Origin: Spirochaetales bacterium Spiro_09 | GTDB taxonomy: Bacteria > Spirochaetota > Spirochaetia > Treponematales > Treponemataceae | Assembly: GCA_001604385.1 (NCBI GenBank) | Contig: LVBK01000016.1 | Coordinates: 1-64,000, forward strand | Direction of reading: 5' to 3' | DNA: 64,000 nt | Shown here: positions 7,947 to 15,647 of the stretch, in pieces | Numbering within the stretch: position 1 is the stretch's first letter | Layout: every line of letters begins with the position of its first letter | The notes under the pieces: generated by a model | Database searches by the model: none | Seen by the model: the letters and a program-made list of their open reading frames with translations, nothing else | What the model was told of the DNA's origin: nothing | Program-made: the position numbers and the translations under genes

Positions 7947-9460
7947 AAAAGATCCCGATACTTCTGACCGCCCTCCTGTGTACACTCTGCTTCTGCATAC
8001 CCCTGTATTCCCAGAACGCCAAAGGGTTTCCGTTTTACATCGAGTGGGAACGCATTGGCGGTGCAGGCGGATACCGGATAGAGGTTCAAAAACGGTCAGG
8101 AGAAGCGGTGCTTCTGGATGAAGTGCCACCCGACCGCACCAATACCGAGCTTCAATTGCCGGGAGGTCCCTACCGGTTCAGGATTATAACCCTGAATAAA
8201 CTGATGCGCGAGGAAAATACAACGGAATGGATAGACATAGAGGTTGAACCCTATACCTCGCCTATCGTTACTTCAGTCAATCCCGTGGAACTGGAAACCG
8301 GTGTACCGGTCTCCCTCAATCTTTCAGCGCAACGGATGGCGCTCTATTCACGGGCCGCGCTCTATTCACCTTCGGGTAAAAGCATCCCCCTTACCATACA
8401 GAAAAAAGCGGAGAATTTGTTCCTTCTCAGTTGTCCACCCCTGGAAGAAGCGGGACTGTATGCCTTGATTGTACTGAATCCGCCGGACAAATCGGTCTGG
8501 AAAAACGCGCTCCTGAAAGTCCGACATCCGGAACCGGTTCCCCGACGCATTTCGCCGGAGAGCATAGACCTTTCCGGTCTACAAGGGGAATCGATTGCTC
8601 TGGCGGTATCGGGAAGGAATTACTCCCGCGATATACAGGTCCGCCTTGAACCGGAAACATCGGCCCGGATACGCAGCAAGTCGTCCACAGACATACTGCT
8701 TGACCTGGACCCGACAATTGCTCCCGGTACCTACACGGTCCATATCCGGAACGCGCCCGACATGAAGGAGCACAAGGCAGGTTCCTTTACCGTGTTTTCG
8801 TCCCGGGAAGCGGAAGAGACAACAGCGAGCCAGCCCGTCAAGACGGATACAGCCGATGACACCGGAGAGAATGGCGGTACGAGTGAAAAAGGAAACGGTA
8901 CAACGGAAAAAAGGGAAAAACGGCTTGCGCACTGGATAGGCCTCGGGGCGGGAGCGAATGCAGACATACTGTTCGGCGACTGGGCGCAGGTGTATGACTC
9001 ACCGGTTATCGGCGCGCACGCACACGTCGATTTTTACCCGTCCGATACTCTGCGTCCGACGGACAAGCCGGAGCTTGCCTGGTCATTCGGCATACGGGGA
9101 GACTACGGCGTACACGAAAATGACGGTACGGGAAAATATGTGCGCAGCACCATGACCCAGTTTACGGTTATTGCATACCCTTCACTGATCTATGCATTCA
9201 AATTGGTCCGGTTCAGGCTCTATGCCGGCGGAGGAATCCAGCACATGACTATTGCGGCAGACAATATCTTTGGTACCGACTCCTTGTCGGGATCATCCCT
9301 TCAGGCAGCGTATGCAGGCGGCCTTTCCGTGGAGATCTCCCCGTTCAGGCATTTCACGGTATCCCTTTCGGATCGGCTGGTGTATGTTCCCGGAGACATT
9401 TCCCTGACAAGAAATTCGGTATCGATTGGCCTTGCGTACATGCTGCCGATATACCGCTAG
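7943..9460 (+). CDS. Outer-membrane beta-barrel protein with Ig-like N-terminus
   Basis: 505 residues with a cleavable signal peptide (about 1-23, ending PLYSQ). Residues about 28-90 form a fibronectin-like module matching those of the preceding protein (FYIEWERIGGAGGYRIEVQK). Residues about 95-290 look like IPT/Ig-type domains, followed by a low-complexity Thr/Glu/Gly linker (about 291-330). From about 335 the alternating strands GLGAGANADILFG, LAWSFGIRGDYGV, LYAGGGIQHM and YAGGLSVEISPF to the C-terminus suggest an 8- to 10-strand barrel. It is the last gene of the operon, followed by a terminator. Channel or anchoring roles are both possible. Confidence 0.7.
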   Translation: MKKIPILLTALLCTLCFCIPLYSQNAKGFPFYIEWERIGGAGGYRIEVQKRSGEAVLLDEVPPDRTNTELQLPGGPYRFRIITLNKLMREENTTEWIDIEVEPYTSPIVTSVNPVELETGVPVSLNLSAQRMALYSRAALYSPSGKSIPLTIQKKAENLFLLSCPPLEEAGLYALIVLNPPDKSVWKNALLKVRHPEPVPRRISPESIDLSGLQGESIALAVSGRNYSRDIQVRLEPETSARIRSKSSTDILLDLDPTIAPGTYTVHIRNAPDMKEHKAGSFTVFSSREAEETTASQPVKTDTADDTGENGGTSEKGNGTTEKREKRLAHWIGLGAGANADILFGDWAQVYDSPVIGAHAHVDFYPSDTLRPTDKPELAWSFGIRGDYGVHENDGTGKYVRSTMTQFTVIAYPSLIYAFKLVRFRLYAGGGIQHMTIAADNIFGTDSLSGSSLQAAYAGGLSVEISPFRHFTVSLSDRLVYVPGDISLTRNSVSIGLAYMLPIYR

Positions 9461-9499
9461 ACCGGCTGTGGCGTAAACGGCCTTCGGGCACAAAAAAAA

Positions 9500-9527
9500 C
9501 CCGACCAGGTATCCTGGACGGGTTTTT
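9500..9527. terminator. Bidirectional intrinsic terminator
   Basis: CCCGACCAGG (9500-9509) pairs with CCTGGACGGG (9513-9522) with one mismatch and a 3-base loop. T5 follows on the plus strand and eight A residues precede it, so it can end both the cyclase operon (plus) and the tRNA transcript (minus). Confidence 0.85.
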
Positions 9528-9532
9528 GTATC

Positions 9533-9605
9533 TAGCAGGAGGAGGACTCGAACCTCCGACCTCCGGGTTATGAGCCCGACGAGCTGCCAACTGCTCTATC
9601 CTGCG
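9533..9605 (-). tRNA. Initiator tRNA-fMet (CAT)
   Basis: A 73-nt cloverleaf with 7-bp acceptor, 4-bp D stem, 5-bp anticodon stem, CAT anticodon in CTCATAA, five-base variable loop and TTCGAGT T-loop. Initiator hallmarks are visible: no Watson-Crick pair at 1:72 (C1 opposite U72), A11:U24 in the D stem, and three consecutive G:C pairs (GGG/CCC) next to the anticodon loop. CCA is not encoded. C-U at 1:72 differs from the C-A of E. coli but keeps the essential mismatch. Its promoter and terminator are both visible, so it is a single-gene unit. Confidence 0.93.
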
Positions 9606-9617
9606 TCGTGTTCAAAT

Positions 9618-9646
9618 AATATACAGTGCAAGCCAAAAAGGGTCAA
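9618..9646 (-). promoter_or_regulatory. Promoter of the initiator tRNA
   Basis: On the minus strand, TTGACC (9641-9646), a 17-bp spacer and TATATT (9618-9623). The predicted start is about 6 bases before the tRNA 5' end. Confidence 0.8.
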
Positions 9647-9672
9647 GCGAAAAGGCGGTAAAATCGAAAAAA

Positions 9673-9771
9673 GATTTCACCCCCGGCAAGGACGGTCTGT
9701 GCGGCGGCTCCGCAGATCCCGGCGGGTTCGAAACGAACCCGCTTCGCTTCCCGTGGCCCATCGTGCCTCAT
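9673..9771 (-). repeat. Dispersed GC-rich intergenic repeat, copy 1
   Basis: Read on the minus strand it begins ATGAGGCA, continues with GGGCCACGG, holds a perfect 9-bp inverted repeat (9722-9730 with 9734-9742, loop 3), then GCGGAGCCGCCGC and GTCCTTGCCGGGG. The same order of blocks occurs at 45894-46003 and more loosely at 25972-26064. A 42-codon frame starting MRHDGPREAKR runs through it to 9646, but the frame ends in the tRNA -35 box, so I treat it as part of the repeat rather than a gene. Confidence 0.6.
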
Positions 9772-9812
9772 GTTTCTGACCATAGAAGTTTGAAATTAAA
9801 AAAAATCAAGAA

Positions 9813-9844
9813 TTGACACATATCGCGAATGAGTTGAATATACT
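9813..9844 (+). promoter_or_regulatory. Leaderless-type promoter of the response-regulator gene
   Basis: TATACT (9839-9844) sits 6 bases before ATG 9851, with no Shine-Dalgarno sequence. A perfect TTGACA lies at 9813-9818, but the 20-bp spacing is longer than usual, so the -35 assignment is uncertain. Confidence 0.5.
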
Positions 9845-9850
9845 ATACAT

Positions 9851-11008
9851 ATGAGAGAAATAGTTATTGTCGATGACGAGCAGGGAATCACGACCGCCCT
9901 TGCCCGGGAAATACGCCTCGAATTCGGGGATGAGGTCTACAAGGTGTCTACCTTCAACAACCCGCTCGAAGTCCTGCCCTATCTTGAAGAACACCGCGAC
10001 CGGGTTTTTTTGACCATTTCCGACCTGCGCATGCCCCAAATGAACGGAAGCGAACTTCTTGAGCGCATCCGCATGCAGAATCCGCTTATACAGACAATTC
10101 TCCTGACCGCCTATACCGACATGGAAAATATCCAGCGGGCAATTTCGTCGAACCTCCAGAGTCTTTTGATGAAACCCTGGAAACAGGAGTCGGTTGTCGA
10201 AGAGATTAAAAAGGCAGAACGCCTGTGGGTATCCAATACCGAGTATACCAGCCTGAAGTCCCGTCTGAACCGTGAATTGCGCTCTGCGGGAGAATTTCAG
10301 GCCAGACTTTTTTCGAAGGGTATCCCGATGGATTTGGCAAACCATATTTCCATCGCCTTTACTCCGCTGGATGAATTTCATTGCGGCGGCGATTTTTATG
10401 ATATTTATACCGTCGAGAAAAACAAATACCTGATTATTTGCGGCGATGTTATCGGACACGGACCTAAACCGGCAATTATTTCCGGCATCCTGAAAACTGC
10501 CCTGGAAACCATTACCGAAACGCAGGCAGAGGCCCTCCGCGATCCTGCCACGCTTTTGAGCGAACTGAATGTACGGTTTTGCCGGCTGGTTTCCGGCTCC
10601 CCTGAAGTGTTGGCGGCAATGTCCGCGGTCTATGTCGATATTGCCGGTCAAACGCTGTCCATCGCGACGGCGGGCCTTCCTCCGGTTATACATATCCGAA
10701 ACGGCAAGCCCGAACTGATAAGCACGCCGAATCCGGTCCTGGGCGTCATGAGCGAGGCTACCTATTACCGGACAGAACGGGCGCTTCTGCCGGGAGATGT
10801 GATCATTCTGGTAACCGACGGCCTGACGGAATCTGAAGGGGCGCAATTCAATGTTTCGCTTGAAGCGATGTACACCCTGGCCTCCGGATGGCACTCCTAT
10901 GATGCCCTTGCCATTCAGGATTCCTTCAAGCATATACTGCCCGGCAAAACATTCAGCGATGACGCGACGGTCATCTCGCTGAAAATACCCGGGAAGGCAG
11001 ATGAATAA
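9851..11008 (+). CDS. Response regulator with PP2C/SpoIIE-type phosphatase output
   Basis: 385 residues: receiver domain (about 1-122) with acidic D8/D9, phosphoacceptor D58 (TISDLRMPQ) and conserved K in MKPW, a short coiled linker, then an RsbU/SpoIIE-type Ser/Thr phosphatase domain (about 175-380) with GGDFYD, ICGDVIGHGPKPA, LVTDGLTE and FSDDATV metal-binding motifs. Such proteins dephosphorylate an anti-sigma antagonist or another partner when phosphorylated. It overlaps the following histidine kinase by 8 bases, so the kinase is the likely phosphodonor. No anti-sigma or antagonist gene lies nearby, so the target is unknown. Translation probably starts on a leaderless message. Confidence 0.88.
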   Translation: MREIVIVDDEQGITTALAREIRLEFGDEVYKVSTFNNPLEVLPYLEEHRDRVFLTISDLRMPQMNGSELLERIRMQNPLIQTILLTAYTDMENIQRAISSNLQSLLMKPWKQESVVEEIKKAERLWVSNTEYTSLKSRLNRELRSAGEFQARLFSKGIPMDLANHISIAFTPLDEFHCGGDFYDIYTVEKNKYLIICGDVIGHGPKPAIISGILKTALETITETQAEALRDPATLLSELNVRFCRLVSGSPEVLAAMSAVYVDIAGQTLSIATAGLPPVIHIRNGKPELISTPNPVLGVMSEATYYRTERALLPGDVIILVTDGLTESEGAQFNVSLEAMYTLASGWHSYDALAIQDSFKHILPGKTFSDDATVISLKIPGKADE

Positions 11009-12806
11009 CGGTTTTCAGCTTTTTATCGATACCGCACCGGCAGCGGCGGTCTTCGCCATCGGGTGTATCGTACTCCTTATTCCGCGGATGAGAGAGACCG
11101 CCGTGCGTTCACTTTTCATCTATCTATTGCTTGTCATTTTTTTACTGATTACCAATATTTCCGAACTGGTGGCGACAACCAAACATGAAACCATTCTGTT
11201 CGCCAAGCTGCAATATATTCCGTTTGTGTACATACCGGTTGTCTGGCTGTCCTTTTGCCTGCGGTTTACCGGATGGCTGACAAAAACAAACAGGACCCTG
11301 ATTATAAGCGCCATACTGTTTCCGCTTATGCTCTTCATTCCGGTCATTACGAACGAAATGCACCATCTTGTCTGGACGGAATTGCGTTTTGTGTATGAGG
11401 GAGAGTATTCCGTACTCCGCCCGCAGCATGGCCCGATTTTCTGGATTCTTGCCATCTATAACTGGTGTTTTATCGGCTTGGGCACACTGCTCGTGCTGCG
11501 ATCCTTTTTTACCGGACAATCCATTTTTTACCGCCAGTCTCTGTGGATTGTCGCAGGAGTCCTTCTTCCCGGCATCAGCAACTTTATCAACCTGAGCGGA
11601 GTATTCCCCTGGCTGGAAAAGGATTTTACCCCGATCGGATATGCCCTGTCCGGCATCTGCTTCGTTCTCGGTATGTACTTTCACCGGCTTTTTTGGGTTA
11701 TGCCGGTTGCCAGAAGCATTATTGTGGAAAACCTTACCATCGGCATACTGGTTCTTGACCGGCACGGCTGGATTGTCGATCACAATGAACGCATCGATCA
11801 CCTGCTCAACTTGCCCCAAAATGCGGCCGGGCTTTCTTACATTAACTTTCCCCGCCTGTTCCGCCTGATGTACGCGGGCAGGATTTTCGATGACTGGCCA
11901 AGTAACAGCTCGGGCGAAGGTCAAATGGAAATTGACGGTTTGACCCTTTACTGGACCGCACATCCGTCCGCGAACGACGCGCGAGGGGTCATCATTACGG
12001 TGGACGACATTTCCGAAAAGATCCGCCTGCAGACAGAAATGGAGTTGATAAAAAACGAATTTGTCAGTCGCGAAAAGCTTGCCACAATAGGCAGAATAAC
12101 CGCAGGCCTGGCTCATGAAATCAACAACCCGCTTGCCTATATCAAAAGCGATGCCCGATCCCTGTCAAAAATGATTGAAAAAAAGTGCAGGGAAGTGATG
12201 GGAGATCGCGAACCCGATGACGAAATGAAAGAGATTCATGCCATCCACCAGGCCTTGTACAGCGGGCTGGAACGGATAGAGGGTCTGGTCGGGTCCCTCC
12301 TGGCCTTTTCCCGCCAGGGCACCATTGAATCAAAGAACGAACCCTTTGACCTGAACGAATGCATCGAAACAACAATCGGCTTTGTCCGGCATGAACTGAA
12401 ACGAACTATAGACATCAGGTACATTCGCAACCCGGTACCCCCGGTCAGGGGAGACAAGGGAGAAATGAATCAGGTTCTGTTCAATTTGATTTCAAACGCG
12501 GCCCAGGCTATTCGGGAGCGGGCGGTCAGGGAGAGAACCGATTGGGAAGGAATCATAACCATTCAGACCTTGACGGATGGTAACGCAGTGTACTGCGACG
12601 TACAAAACAACGGGAATCCCATCAGCAACGAGGTAAAGGACAGAATGTTCGATCTGTTTTTTACAACAAAAAAGGAAAAGTGGGGAACCGGACTGGGGCT
12701 TAACCTGAGCCGCGAGATAATAGAAAAGCACCACGGAGGCGCACTCTATCTATTTTCGCAGGACCCGGTCATTTTCAGGATTGAATTGCCTCTGGAGGGT
12801 ACATAA
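11001..12806 (+). CDS. Sensor histidine kinase with 7TM N-terminus and PAS domain
   Basis: 601 residues. Residues about 10-235 form seven hydrophobic helices of the HisKA_7TM type. A PAS-like domain follows (about 240-345), then a HisKA helix with the phospho-accepting H372 in GLAHEINNP and an HATPase_c domain (about 470-600) with N box FNLISNAAQAI, DLFFTTK and GTGLGLNLSREI. The kinase probably phosphorylates D58 of the upstream regulator, whose gene it overlaps. GGAAGG lies just before the ATG. The 7TM plus PAS layout suggests sensing a membrane-soluble or redox signal, but the ligand is unknown. Confidence 0.9.
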   Translation: MNNGFQLFIDTAPAAAVFAIGCIVLLIPRMRETAVRSLFIYLLLVIFLLITNISELVATTKHETILFAKLQYIPFVYIPVVWLSFCLRFTGWLTKTNRTLIISAILFPLMLFIPVITNEMHHLVWTELRFVYEGEYSVLRPQHGPIFWILAIYNWCFIGLGTLLVLRSFFTGQSIFYRQSLWIVAGVLLPGISNFINLSGVFPWLEKDFTPIGYALSGICFVLGMYFHRLFWVMPVARSIIVENLTIGILVLDRHGWIVDHNERIDHLLNLPQNAAGLSYINFPRLFRLMYAGRIFDDWPSNSSGEGQMEIDGLTLYWTAHPSANDARGVIITVDDISEKIRLQTEMELIKNEFVSREKLATIGRITAGLAHEINNPLAYIKSDARSLSKMIEKKCREVMGDREPDDEMKEIHAIHQALYSGLERIEGLVGSLLAFSRQGTIESKNEPFDLNECIETTIGFVRHELKRTIDIRYIRNPVPPVRGDKGEMNQVLFNLISNAAQAIRERAVRERTDWEGIITIQTLTDGNAVYCDVQNNGNPISNEVKDRMFDLFFTTKKEKWGTGLGLNLSREIIEKHHGGALYLFSQDPVIFRIELPLEGT

Positions 12807-12894
12807 AAAAACCCGGCAGGTAAAAGGAGGAGTAAAAACCCTGCCGGGACCACAGAAAGGAGGTGAACGGGACGCTGTGCTCATTCAGCATCAT
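12804..12894 (-). ncRNA. Candidate anti-Shine-Dalgarno small RNA
   Basis: On the minus strand an extended -10 promoter (TGTTATAGT at 12901-12909) predicts a start near 12894. The transcript would hold a small 5' hairpin (GCTG/CAGC), then an unpaired stretch containing TCACCTCCTTTCT (12854-12866), identical to the usual bacterial 16S rRNA 3' tail, then an intrinsic terminator: a 9-bp perfect stem (12812-12820 with 12840-12848) and U7. The 19-base terminator loop shows a second motif, CUCCUCCUUUU. The opposite strand carries no T-run after the stem, so the terminator serves the minus strand. No credible ORF exists in it. Its end overlaps the kinase stop codon. Expression is unproven. Confidence 0.6.
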
Positions 12895-12900
12895 GTGTTC

Positions 12901-12909
12901 ACTATAACA
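12901..12909 (-). promoter_or_regulatory. Extended -10 promoter for the small RNA
   Basis: TGT directly precedes TATAGT on the minus strand. No good -35 is visible at normal spacing, which is usual for extended -10 promoters. Confidence 0.5.
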
Positions 12910-13035
12910 ATACTCTTGCTTACTTAACGTTACAGCATACCTCTTCGATTTGCAAATTTTTTCATCATATTTATGCGTAAAAATCAATAAAAATACAGAA
13001 ACTATTATTCGGTTCAGCCGTTGCCACAACCTGTC

Positions 13036-13041
13036 GATATT
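13036..13041 (+). promoter_or_regulatory. Putative -10 element of the OmpA-like gene
   Basis: GATATT lies 6 bases before ATG 13048 and there is no Shine-Dalgarno sequence. The -35 region is weak. Listed because it repeats the -10/N6/ATG layout found elsewhere in the window. Confidence 0.3.
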
Positions 13042-13047
13042 CGTTGT

Positions 13048-14256
13048 ATGAAGAAGTCAGTTTATTGTATCGGCACAGCCCTTTTTTTCCTTATACTGGC
13101 AGGCTTACCAGCAGAAACATTCCGTTTTATCTACCGGGAAGGCGACAATTACCGAATCAATTCAATTGTCACACAACGGGTATACATAAACCGCCGGGTG
13201 TCACACTCCGCAGAAATTAATAACCGCATCAGGGTTTCGGTCGTCTCGGTCGAAGACGACGGCTCCGCTGTGCATGAAGCCCGTTTCATGACCACCGAAC
13301 GCACCTCAAACCGCTCTTTCAGCTGGGGGCGCGAATATGAAAGCCGCTTTTCCCGCAATCCCCGTGGCCGCTTTACAATAGATTCCCGCTATTTTATGCC
13401 GGTTGTCCGGGACGTTCCCGTATTTCCGGAACATGATGTCGCACCGGGGGATCAATGGGAGAGCGAGGGACAGGAAGCCCACGACCTGCGTGACCAGTTC
13501 GGTCTTGCCGAGCCCTTTACGGTTCCCTTTACCGCGGAATATACCTACGTCGGCCGGGTACAAAAAGACGGAAAAACCTTGCACCATATTCAGGTTGAAT
13601 ACAATCTGTTCTCGGACACACCCGCGCAATTGGCACAAAAGGCCACGGGAGACTATCCGGCCACCACAATGGGTTATTCCCGGCAAAACCTCTACTGGAA
13701 CAATGTAGAGGGCTTTCTGGATCATTATACTGAAGAATTCAGAATACAAATGCAGCTTGCTTCCGGAACGGTGATTGAATTCCGCGGAGAGGCCCGCGCC
13801 GAAGTAACAGAAACCGAACTGCTTGACCGGGAGCGCATTGTTCGTGAAATGAACGATGAATTGAACCGTCTGGGTATAGCAGATACCCGGGCAAGCTCTA
13901 CCGCCGAAGGCATTACCATTACCCTGGAAAACATCCAGTTTGAACCCGATTCCGCCCGGCTCATGCCGGCAGAAAAAGCAAAAATTACCACGATCGCGGC
14001 GCTTCTTGAACGATATCCTGACAAGGAGCTTTTGATAACGGGGCATACCGCCCTCGCAGGCACAGCAGCCGCCCGAAAAGCGCTTTCGGAAGAGCGGGCG
14101 GAAGCGGTGGCACGGTTTCTGGTAGAAATGGGCGTACGCAACGATTACAACGTGTACACACGGGGAATGGGCGCGGAACAGCCAGTCGCGCCGAATGACA
14201 GCGAACGGAACCGGGCCAAAAACCGGAGAGTAGAAATTACCATACTCGAGCAATAG
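13048..14256 (+). CDS. OmpA-family C-terminal domain protein
   Basis: 402 residues with a signal peptide (about 1-23, AGLPA before ETF). The N-terminal 260 residues are beta-rich without a family I recognise. The C-terminal 115 residues are an OmpA-like peptidoglycan-binding domain: ITLENIQFEPDSARLMP, LLITGHTALAGT, ALSEERAEAVARFLVE and NRRVEITIL. It should tether an envelope layer to peptidoglycan noncovalently from the periplasm. ATG 13048 is preferred over TTG 13021 because it starts a clean signal peptide and the upstream codons look like promoter sequence. Confidence 0.85.
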   Translation: MKKSVYCIGTALFFLILAGLPAETFRFIYREGDNYRINSIVTQRVYINRRVSHSAEINNRIRVSVVSVEDDGSAVHEARFMTTERTSNRSFSWGREYESRFSRNPRGRFTIDSRYFMPVVRDVPVFPEHDVAPGDQWESEGQEAHDLRDQFGLAEPFTVPFTAEYTYVGRVQKDGKTLHHIQVEYNLFSDTPAQLAQKATGDYPATTMGYSRQNLYWNNVEGFLDHYTEEFRIQMQLASGTVIEFRGEARAEVTETELLDRERIVREMNDELNRLGIADTRASSTAEGITITLENIQFEPDSARLMPAEKAKITTIAALLERYPDKELLITGHTALAGTAAARKALSEERAEAVARFLVEMGVRNDYNVYTRGMGAEQPVAPNDSERNRAKNRRVEITILEQ

Positions 14257-14363
14257 TTGATTCATCCACCCCGAAACCGGCGACTTCGCATAGTCTGGCA
14301 AACGCTGTCAAAGGTTGCATGTTTCCTGATTTAATGGTACATATACTGCATCGGGGATAATAG

Positions 14364-15620
14364 ATGACATATTCAGAGCCTACAGACTTGGCGATCATTG
14401 CATGTCCGGGCGGGGCGAAGTTTGCTGACGAAACCCTCAAGCACTTGAACCACATCTACAGCAGGCGTTTCCGTCAAAAAAGCGATGTTCTGGCAAAGCG
14501 GTACGAGGTGGACCGTATCAATCTGGTCAAGGACATCAATTTCTACAATGACCTGCAAACATCGGATATATGCATCAGGGGCGATGTGACCAAGTTCCGT
14601 GCGCCCGACTTTAAAGTCCGTGCCCGTTTTACCTGGTTTATGAACGGCGAGTTCAAAACCGAAATTCTTGACCCCATCCGGGGAAAAGATGTATTTATCT
14701 TCCAGGATGTTGAAAATCACCAGATTCTGGAACTGAATGAAGGTAAAAACAAACTGAGTCTGTCGGTCAACGACCACATCATGAGCCTGCTGGTAACCAT
14801 TGACGCCGTGCGTCACGCGGGAGCCTCACGCATCACGCTGGTTCTTCCCGTATATCCCTACAGCAGACAACATAAAAAAAAGGGCCGCGAAGGTTTGACC
14901 GCAAGCCTGTTGGGTCACCTCTACGAGAGCCTTGGCGTCTCGCAGATTATCACCCTCGACATCCATTCACGTGAAATTGAAAACGCCTTTATCAAGGCGC
15001 GCATCGAAAACCTGCATGCAAGTTATCAAATTATCAGGGAGCTTTCCCGAATCGTCAATTTGACCAGCGAGGAGGACGATTTTGTCGTCGTCTCGCCGGA
15101 TACCGGAGCGGTCGACCGCAACAAGTTCTATGCCACCGGCCTGAAAAGACCACTCGCCATGCTCTACAAGGAACGGGACTATTCGGTCGTTACACAGGAC
15201 GCGAAAGCAAGCAATATCATGAGCATCAAGCTCCTTGGCGACGTCAAGGGCAAGGTGGCCTTCCTGGCCGATGACATGCTCGGAACCGGAGGAACCCTGC
15301 TCAAGGCAATGGAGTTTCTGAAGGAGCAGGGCGCTACCAGAATAATCGCCGCAATCAGCCTGCCCTTCTTTACCGGGAACTCTATCGAACAGTTCGATGA
15401 AGCCTACCGGAAAGGGCATTTCTACCGCATAATCGGAACAAACGCGGTCTACCATGAAGAACTGCTGACGAAGGAATGGTACATAAAAACCAATGTCTCC
15501 GGGCTTTTCGCCCAGGTCATATCCCGTCTGCATCATAATCAGTCCCTCAGTGATCTTCTGGACAACCGGACCATCATTGAAAAACTGGTCAAACAGGACA
15601 AAGCGCCTGAAGCCGAATAG
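14364..15620 (+). CDS. prs: Divergent ribose-phosphate pyrophosphokinase
   Basis: PRPP synthetase makes phosphoribosyl pyrophosphate from ribose 5-phosphate and ATP for nucleotide, His and Trp synthesis. The family is recognisable from VNDHIMSLLVTIDAVRHAGASRITLVLP followed by YSRQHKKK, the DIHSREIENAF region and the PRPP-binding loop FLADDMLGTGGTLL. At 418 residues it is about 100 longer than the usual 310-320, with an N-terminal extension and insertions, and the standard RQDRK and DLHAGQIQGFF motifs are altered. It is therefore a divergent subgroup that may differ in regulation. A -10-like TATACT (14342-14347) and a purine-rich GGGGAT precede the ATG. Confidence 0.8.
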   Translation: MTYSEPTDLAIIACPGGAKFADETLKHLNHIYSRRFRQKSDVLAKRYEVDRINLVKDINFYNDLQTSDICIRGDVTKFRAPDFKVRARFTWFMNGEFKTEILDPIRGKDVFIFQDVENHQILELNEGKNKLSLSVNDHIMSLLVTIDAVRHAGASRITLVLPVYPYSRQHKKKGREGLTASLLGHLYESLGVSQIITLDIHSREIENAFIKARIENLHASYQIIRELSRIVNLTSEEDDFVVVSPDTGAVDRNKFYATGLKRPLAMLYKERDYSVVTQDAKASNIMSIKLLGDVKGKVAFLADDMLGTGGTLLKAMEFLKEQGATRIIAAISLPFFTGNSIEQFDEAYRKGHFYRIIGTNAVYHEELLTKEWYIKTNVSGLFAQVISRLHHNQSLSDLLDNRTIIEKLVKQDKAPEAE

Positions 15621-15647
15621 ACGGCGACGTACAGCCGGAGAAAACCC

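Noticed and set aside
9722-9742. 9-bp perfect inverted repeat as a terminator for an upstream gene
   Set aside because: No T-run follows on either strand and it lies at the centre of the dispersed repeat.
9646-9771. 42-codon minus-strand ORF starting MRHDGPREAKR
   Set aside because: It coincides with repeat copy 1 and ends inside the tRNA promoter. The similar frame in copy 3 is noted, but coding cannot be supported from this window.
12877-12927. A 16-codon GTG frame after AGAAAGGAGGTGA on the plus strand, possible leader peptide
   Set aside because: The ribosome-site spacing (13 bases) is long, the peptide has no features, and the minus strand gives a better account of the same bases (promoter, hairpin and terminator of a small RNA).
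12775-13029. 84-codon minus-strand frame through the small RNA
   Set aside because: It runs through a promoter, the terminator hairpin and the kinase 3' end, and its start has no ribosome site; the frame is incidental.
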